NCBI GenBank assembly: GCA_014905825.1
Contig: JACGCN010000005.1
Coordinates: forward strand, 2,170,001-2,234,000
DNA: 64,000 nucleotides
Direction of reading: 5' to 3'
Origin: Lyophyllum atratum
Lineage: Eukaryota; Basidiomycota; Agaricomycetes; Agaricales; Lyophyllaceae
Shown: positions 30,589 through 44,200 of the stretch, in pieces
How positions within the stretch are numbered: the stretch's first letter is position 1
Layout: each line of letters begins with the position of its first letter
Notes under the pieces: generated by a model
The model's database searches: none
What the model saw: only the letters and a program-made list of their open reading frames with translations
Told to the model about the DNA's origin: nothing
Position numbers and translations under genes: made by a program

Positions 30589-33267
30589 CTACGCAGACAC
30601 CTCCTCTGGCCGCGCTTGGTCGAACACCTCAAGGGTCGCCTGCTGCTGCCACATGCTGTGATATAAACCACCCTTCCGTAGCAGCTCCTCATGCGTGCCT
30701 TGCTCCACGACTTCGCCGGCCTTCATTACGATGATGAGGTCTACCAGGGATATTGAATTAGCGCGGAAAGAGGCACGAGAACAGGCATACGTACCGGCTT
30801 CGACGACGGTCCTCAGACGGTGGGCAATAAAGATACTGGTCCGTGCTTTATCCAGCAAAGTACTGTTGATATTCTTCATCAACTCCGACTCCGTGTGGGC
30901 ATCCAGGGCAGACGTCTGATATTCGTAATAAGAAATCCAAAGATGCATCAGGATAATTCCGAGAACTCACAGCTTCGTCAAAGAACAAGATCGGGGGATC
31001 CTTAAGCAGCACACGCGCCACCGCCAGGCGCTGCTTCTCCCCTCCGCTGATCATCAGCCCCCGCTCCCCAACCTGCGTATGGTATCCCTGTGGTAGAGAC
31101 ATAATCGTATGATGCACATTCGCCTTCATCGCAGCCTCCTTCACCTCCTCATCCGTCGCGTTTAACCTCCCATACCGAATATTATGCATGATGTCAGAAT
31201 GGAATAGCGGCGTGTCTTGTGGCACGACGCCAATGCTCCGACGCAGACTGTCCAACGTGACGTCGTATATGTTCTGGTCATCGATGAATATGCGGCCGGA
31301 GGCGGGGTCGTAGAACCTGTAGAGGAGGCGGAAAACAGTGGATTTGCCACACCCGGAGGGGCCGACGATAGCGACCTTCTTTCCGGGTGGGACTGTGAAG
31401 GAGAGGTTGCGGAAGATGGGGCGGTCGGGGTGGTAGCCGAAGGTGACGTTCTCGAAGCGAATCGAACCACCTTTCAATTGGAGTGGACGTGCATCAGGCT
31501 TATCCTAGTGAGCTCTACTTCAGGAAATCGATGAATGTCAATGGGAATGGGAGATAACAGACCTTCGGGGGAGGGTTCTCTTCGACAAGCTTGAATAGCA
31601 CCTCCATGTCTAGCAGGTTCTGCCGCATCTCACGATATATCGTGCCCAGGAAATTAAGAGGCAACGATAACTGGAAGATCAGCTGGTTTACCATAACTAG
31701 GTCACCGACCGACATCGTCCCTATAGAGGAGCAGGTGAAAAGGGAGTTTGAGCAGAGTTGGGTGTCCACGAACCATTCAGAACACCTTGAGCGGACAGTA
31801 ACATGGCTGTCGTCAAAGCACTTGAGAAAATGATATTTTGGCCAGAGTTTAGATATGCCAATGACGTTGTGATCTTCACCGAAGCCTTCTCGTATTGGGC
31901 AAGATATTTGTCATACTGCTTAACTTCATATTTCTCGTTGTTGAAGTGCTACTAGGGCTGGGTCAGATGCTTGTTTGTCTCGAACAGCGAGATTCACTGC
32001 ACCTTGACAGCTTCAAAGTTTATCAAGGAATCCACGGCCACAGTAGCAGCCTTATTGTCGGCTTTGTTGGCTTCCCGTCGGAAACGGGTTCTGAAGAATG
32101 AATCAGATCATCACATAGAATAAATATGACTGGAAACTCACCGCCATGACGTTGTGCGAACGGTAAACCAGGTGTAAGCTGCCATAGTGATCGCAGTAAT
32201 TGCTGCAAAGTCCCAGCCAAATTTGTATGTCTTGAAACAGTGGGTTCATATCGTCGGGTTTCGGTTGGGAAGCAAGAGACTCACCAGGATACCACAAACC
32301 ATCGTTATTTCCAACGCCGTAGGTACGATACGGAATATTATGGCCTGGAGAAGAAACGTAATTCCTCTGCATCCCTTTAGAATCTTCAGAGGAAGAAGAT
32401 AACAAAAGATGACGTACTTCGTACCCCGGTCAATCGCGCGTGTCAAGCCACCCGTCTGCCGAGAGAGGTGGAAGCGGAGATCCAGGTTGAGCAGATGCTC
32501 AAATGTTTCCCTTGCGACCTTGCGTATCGCCCGTTGGCCGATACCCGCAAACACCGCGTTCAACAATTCGCCGAAAACCGTAGCGCCAATCCTAGCTGCT
32601 CCATCTATGATTCAAGACGATTTCAGACCTAAATCAGCACTCAGAAGATGGACTAGTTACATCCAAGAATCAAGCTTCCTGCGACCACCCAGACTGTGGA
32701 AGGCTCGGCAATGTCGAGGTTAAGCGTGTCGATCACATTTTTGAAAATTAAGGGAACTTGGACGTTGAGGACCTATCGGATGGCGACACGGTTGAGGTTC
32801 CATCCGAATAATGAAGTGGTGTCACGTACCTTGCCACCAACGAGTAGGGCGAACCCTAGTATCACCGTCCCCCGCGTCTTCCAGTCATCTTTTGGCCACA
32901 CATTCACCAGGAGCCGTTTGATGATACCCCAATCGCTCTTCCTCTGTTCGGTCGCAGTCGGATCATCCGACTTGTCTGAAACCTTTTTCCCTGCCGTATC
33001 CAGTGAAGAAGATCTGGAATCGGACTGAGTTGGTTCCGGCTTCGGTGCCAGGTGTTGGAATGCCCGACGCGACGAAGTGAAAAAATTATCGAGCTCCGAC
33101 TTTCGGCGGACGTAAGAAGCTACGTTCAGGTCTTGTCTTGACGACGATCTCAGTATGTGTATGCCACGAATGCCCTGCCGCGAACACAATGCAACTGGGG
33201 TCCCAAGGCCACGAAGTAGGCGAGTTCCACATGAGGCTCGGCTGGCACCACCTGCAAGGCCGAGCAT
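30589..33267 (-). CDS. ATM1: ATM1-type mitochondrial ABC transporter
   Basis: A multi-exon minus-strand gene, start ATG 33267, stop 30591-30589. The N-terminus ([20 protein letters not shown]) is an arginine-rich mitochondrial presequence. A long linker leads to the membrane domain ([57 protein letters not shown]). The nucleotide-binding domain shows Walker A ([16 protein letters not shown]), Q loop ([10 protein letters not shown]), signature ([16 protein letters not shown]), Walker B (PPILFFDEA), D loop (TSALDAH) and H loop ([11 protein letters not shown]). ATM1/ABCB7 proteins are inner-membrane half-transporters that export a glutathione-linked sulfur species needed for cytosolic Fe-S proteins. 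Several introns, around 58 nt, interrupt the gene. It ends [18 protein letters not shown]. Confidence 0.92.
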
Positions 33268-34142
33268 TTACTGGTTCACGAAGCCAGCGCAGCTGGTATT
33301 CTGGTCCTAATCCGTGGTTGTGAAGAGACGCTGAGCACACTGGAAGGTTCAACTTGCACTGGGGAAGAAATATGGGTTCGTGGAGGCAAATATTTCGGAT
33401 ATATGAGGGCACATGACGTGCTTTTTAGTAAATCTTATCTGATTATCATCAACTTCAAGGCGGCCCAACAAAGGGCCAACGCGTTCGAGAATCAACACCA
33501 GTTCTGCTCCATCAACCACAACAAGCCTCACCCGATACATATGCCTCTCCGCTCATACAGACGGTCTCTTACCACCTGTGCCCACAGGATATACTTATAA
33601 GATAGTTTGACTTACCAAAGCCATAAAGAGCGCATCATGAACATGTTCAAGTATTCGCGTTTGGTGTTCACACTTCAGTCTGCGTTACAACTCGGTTAAG
33701 CCCACATTTATCCGCTAGCTTCTAGGATTCTGCCGCTTATCAGGGTGTAAGCATCCCTGTCGTCTTTGCTACCTACGTTGAGGTGAGCCTTTCGAGTTCT
33801 ATCGACTCCTGATGATCGAGTAACATCGAGTCAAATCTGAACGTCTGATATACCGATTTAGATCCCACCTCCCAAGATCGCGATATTCGCGACCCCCTGT
33901 TAGTGCCAGCCATTCCAGCAATTTACAGCAGCATTCTGCTGTCAAACTTTACGTCGAGTTCCTAGCCCCTCTTTTTCATCATGCTGCGCACGCCATCCTT
34001 GAAGTCCATATTCCCTTCTAGTCCGGTGGTAGTCAGACCTTAAACGAGCACCATACGACGAATATAAAGACCTGCAATGGCCTTGAATCGATTCCAAGGT
34101 CTCCCTTCTCAGAATCGCTCGTCTACCATCTCTGTGCCACCA
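33268..34142. promoter_or_regulatory. divergent intergenic region of ATM1 and the fungalysin gene
   Basis: No gene was found. A TATA-like box (ATATAAAG, about 34059-34066) lies some 80 bp before the signal-peptide ATG of the fungalysin gene. Confidence 0.4.
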
Positions 34143-36848
34143 ATGCTTGCATTGAAGAAGTTTTTCACTTCTATTTTTCTTGCTACTGCGTATGTGTCGA
34201 CTACTTCAGCTTTCGCGGTCCCCTCAGAGTCGAAACATGCTACTCATCGCACAAGACATGTTGGTCGCGGATTGAAGATGGAAACCTTCCACCCGGCCTC
34301 TTCGTACCAAGTGAATCCTTAACTTTACGCACACAGTTTCCCGTACTAACTCTTTTTAGACCTTCGGCGGAGGGATGGATCATCCCTTATCGAAGCATGC
34401 CGACACCGATCTCGAAGGCGCCACTGTGTCCTTCGTAGCATCGCACCTCAAGATTGACTTTGGAACCATCAAGTTCCGCACTGGGTACTCAGGGGAGACC
34501 TCGAAGCACGCCTACGTCAGCCAAGTTCATGTGTGTGGATCTACTTATCACAATGATCAATTCCAGCTAATATGTGTGACGAGACAGGATGGCATTCCGT
34601 TTGCTAACGCAGTTGCCAATATCGCCTACAACCATGACAACAAGGTACAAATTTTCTCGCCCGACGAAGTCTATCTAATTATCCGAATGTACCCAGATCG
34701 TCGCGTTCGGGTCCTCGTTTGTCAAGCCAAGTTGATCTTCTCATAACTCAGTCCCTATCACGTTTCTGACCATTTCGGTTTCAAGAGAGCATTGCTCCCT
34801 CAAAGCCCTCCGTGTCACTGAAGGCAGCTATTGCAACGGCTGAGGGACTTCTCGATGGCAAGTTTAATAACCACCCCGCGACACTCGAGTATCTTGTCAA
34901 GGAGGATGGTTCTGTTGCTCTGACCCATGTCGCTCAGATTCAGAATGAAAACACTGGAAGTTGGTATCAGGCATTCGTCGATGCCCAGTCTGGAGAGCTC
35001 ATTTCAATCGTCGACTTTGTCGCTGAGGTCCAAGTAAGCTGCTTGGAGCATCAAACCCCTCCTGACCCCGTGCTGATAATGTGCATTTGTAGTACCTCGT
35101 TCTGCCTATCACCAAAGAAAACCCGACGCAAGGCTTCGAGATTCTTGATAACCCCCAGGACGACCTCGGGTCCCCCGGGGGCTGGCATGACTATCCGCCT
35201 CTCGGGAACAAACTGTGATCGAGCATACATTTCCTCTCTATAACATCCACTTGACGATACGATGTCTGGTCATCTTAGATACACAGCGTAAGTATACTAA
35301 AAATTATCCGAAACGCGGCCTTAGTTTGCATCGTTAGGGGAAACAATGCCAAGGCTTATAAATTCCCGTCTTTCCTACCTCCACCTGGGATCCTGGGGAC
35401 TACCTCCCAGTCCTCTACGGAAGCCTTTATCTATCCTCAATCGGCATTGAATTCCCCCAGCACACTTGCTAATGTTCATGCAGCCTGCGTCAACGCGTTC
35501 TATATCGTCGGCGTTATGCATGACATTTCTTATCGGTCAGTCGTTATGTTTTGAGCGCGATGTTAAATCGCGCCTCACACTCATACATTCTAGCTATGGC
35601 TTCGACGAGGCTGCCTACAATTTCCAGACTGACAACTTTGGCAAGGGTGGCAAGCAAAACGACCGTGTCTTTGTCTCGGTCCAGGACATATCTGGCATCA
35701 ACAATGCAAACTTTGCGACCCCACCTGAGTAAGCGTTCAACCTCAATTGCCGATCCCCTTCAGTGTTATTTAAGATATTGGAACCCTTGCTAGCGGTGTG
35801 CCAGGCCAAATGAGTACGTGGATGTTTGTGATTTTGATCTTAAACGGCAGACTTACGATTGTATAGGGATGTTCTTGTGGGATTTCACTTCGGTATGTAT
35901 CTAAAGTCAGGAAATTGCTCATAACTGACTTGCACCTATGTAGCCCAACCGTGACGGTGCACTTGAGAACAGCATCATCGTGCATGAGTATACCCATGGC
36001 ATCACTAACCGGATGACTGGCGGTGGGACTGGCAAATGTTTACAGACGACCGAGGCTGGAGGCATGGGAGAGGGTATGATCTGCTACCTCAACGTTTTTC
36101 CTTTCCCGAATCCTCATCATTTTCACATCGCGAAGGATGGTCTGACGCCATGGCTGAGTAATCCATTTCGTTCCAACGCTTGAATTGTACCCTGACATGT
36201 GTCGTAGGTGGACCGAGCAAACCTCAGATGCGGTAGCCGATTACGTCCTGGGCCAATACGTGTTAAACGACCCTAAAGGGATACGCAGTTATCCGTATTC
36301 GACCTCCAAGTAGATCTGCTGTACTCCTATCGCAGCATTAAACTCATTAGCTTCTGGCACACAGATTGACCAACCCCCTTCGTTACTCCAACCTGAAAAC
36401 TCGCAAGGAAGTCCATGGTGAGCAACGCACAAATCACCTCACTCAGACCTAAATAGATTTGTTTTGTAATAGAGATCGGTGAAGTCTGGGCCAACATGTT
36501 GCACAATGTCTACGCTGCCCTCGTTTTGAGTCACGGGTGGTCTGGCACCGCACCCACAAATCCCGACGGCACCGAAGGCAATATCGTGTTCCTGCATCTA
36601 TTTATTGATGCCCTTTCAGTGCAGCCGTGCAATCCCACATGTATGAATCTCTTGGGTTTTATCCTAGTAGTATCCACCTTACCGAAATTTCCTTAGTCGT
36701 GCAGGCTCGTGACGCCATAATTCAAGCTGACGCCAACCGATACAAAGGCGCCAACAGATGCCTTCTTTGGGCAGCTTTTGCCAGTCGTGGACTTGGTGTC
36801 AACGCCAGAGACTACAACGACGACGAGGCAAGTCCTAGTGACTGTTGA
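34143..36848 (+). CDS. fungalysin, secreted M36 metallopeptidase
   Basis: About a dozen exons. The ATG at 34143 gives a clean signal peptide ([20 protein letters not shown]); an in-frame ATG 66 bases upstream would spoil it. The propeptide follows ([20 protein letters not shown], then the block with [20 protein letters not shown]). The catalytic part includes [56 protein letters not shown] (HExxH zinc site), [20 protein letters not shown] (second glutamate zone), [18 protein letters not shown] and [13 protein letters not shown]. It ends [12 protein letters not shown] at 36848. All exon joins read in frame, so the gene looks intact despite many tiny exons. These zinc endopeptidases are secreted and autoprocessed and degrade extracellular protein. 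Confidence 0.9.
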
Positions 36849-38271
36849 ATGCACAAATTCGCGTGCAAGGACACTATTTCTTCTAAAGCGATCTGGGTCT
36901 CGTATTCTTCACCACTTGTTTAGTACTTTGCAATGCGAAAAGATGGGTTCATCAAGAAGAAAAGACCAGATCCAGGAAAAAAGGTAGCAGGACGCTGGAA
37001 CACAATTTCAGGAAGGAGAGCTTGATTAGTATGCGGAATACCGAGATTCTAGGTGCAGGCGAGTCAGGATCCGGATCCAGAACGACTACAGCGTTGAAGT
37101 ATTGACGACGTCAAAGCACTGAAACTGGTTGCGTTACTGGCTCGCGTGTTTTACCAGAAAAATCCCCCGTTGGCCGGCAGCGGTGGCTACTAGTCAAAAT
37201 GAGAAGTCAAACCCATCGGCCATAGCCGCCTGAGCCTGTTTGACGTTCATTCTGAATGGGCAACTTGTTATTTTTGGCCCACCCTAAACAAATGGCAAAT
37301 TCCTCCGAGCAAACTTGCCAACTACAGTCCACTCCCGCCAACCTGGGAGTGGTTCAAATGGACATGGTCAATTGGCTCATCCTGTCATTGGTAAGATAAA
37401 ATCACCTGCACAGATAATGTGACGAATGGAATTACAGACTCGCATATGCTTGCAGCCATCGACCTCGAATATAGGTTGACAGTTCACTGTTCGCCATGAT
37501 GTTGGTCTGGCTCCGGTCCGTTTTCGACAAGTGATATCTTCCTGGGTCCACCGACTTTCACTCCATGCCTCGGACTACAGCCGGAATAGCTGGCGCTGGC
37601 ATCTGTTTTATCAGAGGTTTGACATCCTCGCGCGCCAGGTGACTACATACTTAGGTACGGAATACGGAATTCCCATTGTCTATCCTTCCGGGTGAAGGAT
37701 TCCTTCTGATGTATTGTCATGGGGACATTCTCTTTCTGATAGACACGCCCTATCGGACTGTCAAGTCATAACTCAGGCTGGTCATCAACTTGGGGCTAGA
37801 CAGGTCAAGGAGATGCGAAGAGTGATCTGTTTGCAGCTGATAGAGACGTGTTGCTTCAGTCCACACATCTCTGAAAACATGTACTTGTTCGGAGAAGCCG
37901 CCTATGCAAATTCGACCGCTTTTAAAGGCGCTGGGTCATCGGTCCCTGGTACGTTACAATACCTATGATCGTACCTTGCCTTACGAGACGAGCGTTAAGT
38001 GCTACTACTATCACGCCCTATTCAAGGACATCACGAGTGATACTTTCGCATGTCTGAATACGGCCTGACATCCCCTAGGCGCCAGACTTCACCCCCCTGA
38101 CATACCAGACCATTGTCTGCGGTGCCTCACGAAAGCTTTGACATATCCACTGCCCGTACCGCTCCAACTTAAGATCCAAGAATGCATCCATTTTAGGACC
38201 TCATCCCCTTCTCAGACCTATAAGAAGGCGCAGGCAAGCACTCTACTCCCTCATCCCAGCTACTCATAGCC
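36849..38271. other. intergenic; possible G-alpha P-loop remnant
   Basis: A plus-strand stretch at about 37030-37110 reads RNTEILGAGESGSGS, similar to the GAGESGKST P-loop of G-protein alpha subunits, then stops. No other G-alpha block could be found, so at best it is a fragment. A TATA-like TATAAGA (about 38219-38225) lies some 50 bp before the next gene. Confidence 0.25.
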
Positions 38272-38869
38272 ATGTTCAAATTAACCCTCGTCTCTACTTT
38301 CTTCGCCTCTCTCGCGCTCCAGGCTTCCGCTGCCGACATCTGCGCGTACACCTCGCGCTCCTGCGCGGGCTCCTACGGCTGTTGCACCGGCATAGCCGAA
38401 GGGACGTGCTGCTATTGGCCTTACAATTCAGGCTATGGCTGGTCAGTGCGCTTCACGAACATGCCCCTTACGGGGTGGTGGCTCGGGAGGACCTACGGTG
38501 ACACCTGCACTACGTCGACTGGTGGAGGTGGCTCGTCAGATGGATCAACCTGTAAGTCGAAGATCTGAAAAGTGTTCCATTCTTTGACAATGTATCTTCC
38601 TCGGTATCTTAGGCGTGAGCGTCTGGGACGGCCCGTCGTATCTCAATTGGTTGTCAGCCAACTGGGATTCCGATTACAGGACCAGACGCCGTTCCATCGA
38701 AGGGAACGATACCAGCTGCGTCTTGCCCAATGTCGTCGGGTTCATCGCTGATGACGGAGAGGAACACCTTGTCAAGGTACCTGAGGGGAAGTTTGGCGAA
38801 GTCAATCAGCTGGTCAAGGCCGAGAAATACGCGGAGCTGTTGAAACTTGAAAGTGCTCATGCTCAGTGA
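38272..38869 (+). CDS. small secreted cysteine-rich protein
   Basis: Two exons, 38272-38551 and 38613-38869, joined in frame at a Cys codon. The first 20 residues (MFKLTLVSTFFASLALQASA) form a clear signal peptide. The mature part holds nine or more cysteines early on (ICAYTSRSCAGSYGCCTG, GTCCYWPYNSGYGW, GDTCTTSTGGGG), then a charged C-terminal part (GFIADDGEEHLVKVPEGKFG; AEKYAELLKLESAHAQ). About 178 residues. It resembles the small secreted proteins of Agaricomycetes expressed in fruiting bodies or host contact, but no named family was recognised. Confidence 0.75.
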
Positions 38870-39331
38870 TTCGAGTTTTGGAACACGCTGTCAGTGTCTC
38901 CAGCTTTCATTACACTGTATGTTTGCTGATTCTCCGGTTTTTAGATAACTGCACAAGGACAAACTGTCCAGCACGCCTGGATATAGCCAGAAACAACAGC
39001 TCCTGGTCGTGAATTTGTTAGCACTGAGAAATGTATATGTTGTATAAAGAGCATGATGCTCCTTCAAAGTGCATCCCGAAAGAATCTAATGTATAACCGT
39101 AGCGCCGACATAACATCAGTCCCGGGCCCGACTAGTACTACGACTATAGTCACCCGCTTTAACGTTCTGCGCCCGACCCTTCGCGTCTCCCTGGCTTGAC
39201 TACATCCCTAGTCCACAGTCAGAACGACTCGTCGTGGAACGGTCGAACCTCGCCTTCCCTTCGGTCACACCTACACGCTCAACCCCATCAACTCCAGCAG
39301 TTGGGGATCGGCTGCCTCCATGATAGGTACC
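38870..39331. other. intergenic, nothing recognised
   Basis: 3' flank of the secreted-protein gene and 5' flank of tRNA-Met. No coding or structural signal was seen. Confidence 0.4.
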
Positions 39332-39430
39332 GCCTCCTTGGCTCAGTTGGCTAGAGCGCAGGTCTCATAGAAATATGACGTGATTGGATCACGCAATCCT
39401 GAGGTCGCAAGTTCGAGCCTTGCAGGGGGC
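39332..39430 (+). tRNA. tRNA-Met (CAT), elongator, with intron
   Basis: Acceptor stem GCCTCCT/AGGGGGC, D arm GCTC-AGTTGGCTA-GAGC, anticodon arm CAGGT-CTCATA, then an intron of about 26 nt (GAAATATGACG...), then A-TCCTG. The T arm is GCAAG-TTCGAGC-CTTGC. The anticodon is CAT; the T-T mismatch at the base of the anticodon stem is normal for elongator tRNA-Met of fungi. Confidence 0.85.
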
Positions 39431-41274
39431 ATATATCCACATGGTGAATGTTTTTGGTAACATACTTTGGTAGAGGGATTCGGAAGATTAATCATTACGG
39501 ACAAGTGAATTTTAGACTTTAGTGAAAGCGGCACTCCGAAGTTCGAACGAGTCCCGGACTCCCAGGTATGTACGCAGAGTCCTCAGGCCTTCAGGGCTTC
39601 ACCACTATCACGGCTGGGTGTCCATACCGTTTTGGTTGCTGCCTCGTCCATACGTATACGTTGCGTAAAAACCACGAAGGGCGTCATCATCGCGGGCTCA
39701 CGACTATCTCTGGTCTTAGCTGCGCACGAATTCAATGTCCCTCTCCGGCTTGTATTTCTCGCCTCTTGGACCACCACGCACGTCCACTCTAATTCGTCTC
39801 GTCGACTGGGCCTTACCGCACCACCCGTCCAAGAGTCGCAGTTGATTCGCTTTGTCCTAGTAGTACCACAACCACGAGAAGATGAGGGCGGTAGCGATTA
39901 CAGTAACATAGCCGTCCACATCGTATGCTGCTGCTTCGGTGGTCAGGACGTACATCCTAGACCAACGAGTCCCCTCTAATATATCAGGAATCGTACCAAT
40001 CTCCTCCTCCAAATTCTCAATACACTCCCTCGATCGCGTCTCGATATCTGTATTCACACCGCGCGCCTGATATCACGGGAACGTGTTGCTGGATCTCCTT
40101 CCGTTGCGCCTGACAATATCCCTCAGAGTCTTTCCGATCGCGATATCCACGATGTCGCCGCGTACACTCCCCAATCGCGCTTAACTTCCCTGTACCCTAC
40201 GCGCCCAGCAGTCGGTATTGAATATGACACGCGTCTTGACTCAGCCTGCTCTGTACACGGCTCGTCCAGAGTCCACCATGTGAAGCCAAAACATCTGGCG
40301 TCGTAGATGATAGCCTCCCTCCCCGCGCAGTTCAACTTCGAAGACACCACGTCAATTTCAGGTCCATGTCTGATTTCTTCAAATTCAGTGCTGTATTATA
40401 CATCCACTGATCGATCGGGGATCTCGCCTAGGCTCGTCATTCGGGACAAGGTGTTCCCGCCGGTACTTGGGGCCACGATATGCATGGGTTCTGGTTGGCG
40501 GCGACGATTCTCGAAGCTGGGCCATCTCTTTGATGATTCTGTGAAGTTTTGAGGTGCGTCCCACGACACCCTATCTTATCTTATCTGATCCACTCGTAAA
40601 GTGCCTTCGAACTGCGGAGAAGATCGTTGCTCCAATGCTCTCCAATGTTGCATGGGTATACCACAGGGTCGGACCTCTTGACATTTCCTGATCTAGGACG
40701 AGAGAACGGAGACGGAGAACTCTTATTAGTGCGATGGGATCATTGGGTGGGTGTAAGTATAGCAGCGTCCCTACGATGAGCCCTCCATGTTGGGTAGTCA
40801 ATGTCATGGGAGGGTAATACGGCAGGTCGTTCGACACTGGAAAGACGTATGACACTGATCCTGCAGGCACAAGATAGAAATTTTTGGGGCGAGGCGAATC
40901 TTATGACCATAACGCCGCTGTCATGCGCGTCCGGGGAGTTGCGGGGAAGTCGAGAAGGAGATGGGTGTGTCACCGTTGTTGGTATTCATAATGGAAGAGC
41001 ATCGTTGGTTGTGAGCGTGTGTATGGGGATGGGGGTGGAGTACTGTAGGGATGTGGAGAGCGGGGGTAGTAGAAGATAGACAATTTTGATGGTCGAGTCC
41101 ACTGCTGGGTGGAAGGAAATGAATTGGAGTATGAAACTGATCGCGTGACGGGGGGATCTGGGGGAGATCTTATCTAAGACGGACGCGATCACAAGGCGGC
41201 ATTAGAAGAGTCTCGGCTACGCAACGAGGCTTTGTTCTCATCACACAAGCCCCTCCCTAATAACCCAACGTCGT
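39431..41274. other. no recognised gene
   Basis: Frames on both strands were read. On the minus strand, stretches at about 40571-40970 (containing PVSNDLPYYPPMTLTTQHGG) and 40123-40350 look somewhat protein-like but cannot be joined and match no family known to me. They may belong to a diverged gene or a dead one. The last 100 bases are probably the promoter of the phosphatase gene. Confidence 0.3.
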
Positions 41275-44200
41275 ATGAACGACGCCCACGACGACCACCA
41301 CGATATGCACGACCCCCAGCCATCTTATGGCCTCCCCGATACCACTATCGAAAACGCAGGCACAGACACCGTGCCACTCCTGTCTTTGCCGCGCTTCGCG
41401 CACCTTCATTTACAGCATATACTCGCGCACCCACCAGACAGCGTACTCTTCCCCTTCCTCCACGGCCTCGAGGGCGAGAACCACGCACAGAACACCTTCT
41501 TCTCCTCTTCCGCCCCGCGCGATGCCCCCTCTCCGTCACAGGGTCTCTCCCCCTCGCCTGCGTCTTCACCGGCGAGGACGGGGACGGGCAAGGGCGCTCG
41601 TGTGCCACGATACCGTGGGCTTGTATGGATTGTGTGCGAGGACGACTTGGACGCGGAGCCGAAGAAGTATGCGCGCGAGCTGGGGGTGCTGCGGCGGAAG
41701 CGGGATGGGGGTTTTGGCGATATGGGAAATGGGCTAGGGACACCAGGCCTTGAAGGCGGGAGCGAGAGTGGCGCAAGTAGTGATTTTGACGAGGATGAGG
41801 AGGAAGAGGATGAGGATGCCGCTGTTGATGTGGGTATGGGGGTGGAGGTGGAGGTGGGAGTAGACGACGAGGGTGGGCAGGGGATGAGGGTGGACGTTGT
41901 ACCGGGGGATGCGATGGACGTGGACGCACCGGGGCAGAAGGATGCGATACGAATAGAGATTGGGTCGGTGGAGGCGGACGAGAAACATATGCACCCAGTC
42001 GTTGCCCGCCCCGCGCCCATACAAACGGCGAATCTGCCCCCGTCGTTTCCGGACTCCAACGGGCTGAGCACGAGGTATGCCCACCCTTCTCTGTCTCTTC
42101 TGATCTCTGACAAGGTGCATTGTTCTATAGCTTCACGACGACGGCGAGCAGTGACTGCGGCAGCTTCTCCTTTTCTCCCTTCCCCAGGTACGGCTTTATT
42201 CATACTCCCACTGCTAACTTACTAACTATATGCGCCCTTCCCTAGTAGCGAAACGCAACCTACTACGCCAGCTACGAACACCGACCCCAAACTGGTGCTT
42301 ACCACCGCCCCTGAGCCGAACCCCACGACCATCGAACCCACCAGCGCCCCCAAGCCCGCCGCCACTCCCACGCCCAGTCCCAACGGAAACGGCATCCCGC
42401 AGACCCAAGTCCACGAGCCCAAACCCCCGTCCCAAACTCACTCACGTACACATACCGAAACGGAAGTAGAGGCTGAGACGCCCGCAAGCCCGGACCTCGC
42501 CCTCCTAACGTGCACCTTCCGGCCCTCCGAGATTCTGCGCCGCACGAAGCAGCGGCCGAAGCTTCAGCTTGGTGTCGGCGGCCTTGAAGGTGTGGGGCGT
42601 GAGGATGGTAATGGGGGAGGAACGGGAAAGGGAGAGGGAGAGGGGGACGGGGACGGGGAAGATCAGGGATGGGAGTTTGTACCTGCGCGGGTGCCGGACG
42701 GGATCTCGTTGAGGAATTTCGGGATTCAGGTGGTATGTCCTTTCTTCTTTCCTTTCTCTTTCTTTCTTTTGTTCCCTCCCCGCTCGTATATTATCGGTTG
42801 GTGGTGGCGGGTGTCTACGCGCATATATTCGCCGCTTACGCCTCGCAAGCCTCAGTCGCGGCATTCTGGTCTCACAGGCATGACTGCGTCTGGCGTGCCT
42901 TACAACCCCAACATACTCACCTCTCATATCCCTCCATCACCGTCCTTACCCCCGCTGACATGCACTTCTCCCCCAACAGCCGATATACGCCACACTCTCC
43001 GACATCGTAGTCTACTCACCCAAAGGCCCAACACCCAACGCACTCTTGCTCGCCCGCCGCCTCCGCGAGGCCGTCCGCAGGAAGTGGGAGGAGCGCGTAG
43101 CGCGTCTCGGGGGGCTCCCCGAGACAAAGTCAAATGGCGGTACGTCGTACATGCATCCTGATATCCCATGAGGTAAAGCCCTGACCACCCTTCGCTGTGC
43201 TTTCGTTCGTAGACACCCAAGGGCAGGGTAACATGCAGCACCCGGACTTGCTCCAGTACAACGTCTTCGTACTCGGTGCGACGGCGCCTGAGATGCGCGC
43301 TGATCCCGCGGTGGCGCACCTCGTGATGCGGCTTTGCGGGGGCGGGGTGCCTGGGGCTGCTGCCTCGTTTGGGCAGGCTGTGGCGAACGGGAAGACCCAT
43401 GTGAATGGGAGTGGCAAGGGGAGTGGCAAGGAGGGTGGCAAGGATGGGCATGTTGTTGATGTAGAAGCCACTGAACGGGACCGGGATGGGGAGGGCATGT
43501 CGGTTGATGCGAAGCTGGACACGGATATGGACGTTGACCCCACCACAACCACCACCACTGCCACCACCATCGGAATCTCTGCTCAAGCGCCTGCGGCTGT
43601 ACAAGCCCGGAAGCGGGACCCGAACACGGTAGACTTTGCACAGCGGGAGAAGGAGGAGATGCGGGATCTGACGAAGGCATCGGAGATCATCCGTGTCGGG
43701 CCTTCTTCCACAGGCACGGGCAGCACCAGCACCACCAGCTCCATCTCCAGTAGCACCGGCACCCCCAACAACAATACCCTCATCGAGAACTTGAAGGAGG
43801 ACGGCGCTCCGCGCTGGATACCCCACATGGGACAGGTCTTCCTCGGCAACTCCGACGACGTGCCATTGGCCCCAGAGGTCCCCAGCCAGTTTAGACATGC
43901 GGGTTCGGGCGCGGTCGGTGTCGGCGGGGAGGGGAAAGCGGGCGGGGAGGAGGACCCGGATGACCCGTTCAATTATCGCGCGACGAACGATCCGGAAAAG
44001 GGATATGGGTATGATATATGCATCGAGTGCCATGATCTGGCGCCGTTCCCTACTGGGGCGCATTTGAGGGCGGCGGAGGAGCATTTGACGATGTTGGATG
44101 TGCTTTGGGGGAATAGGGTTTTGGAGGGGAAAGAAAAGCAAGGGGCGGGAGACGGGGAGAAGGAGAAGGAGAAAGAGCTGGACGAGGGCAAAGTCGAGGG

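Noticed and set aside
37030..37110. Start of a G-protein alpha gene (GAGESG P-loop)
   Set aside because: Only about 15 residues look right, the Lys-Ser-Thr part is missing and stops follow at once; no switch regions were found downstream.
41345..43680. Very long open frames on the minus strand opposite the phosphatase gene
   Set aside because: They are Pro/Ser/Arg-rich shadows caused by high GC and low-complexity coding on the plus strand; no domain is seen and they conflict with the phosphatase exons.
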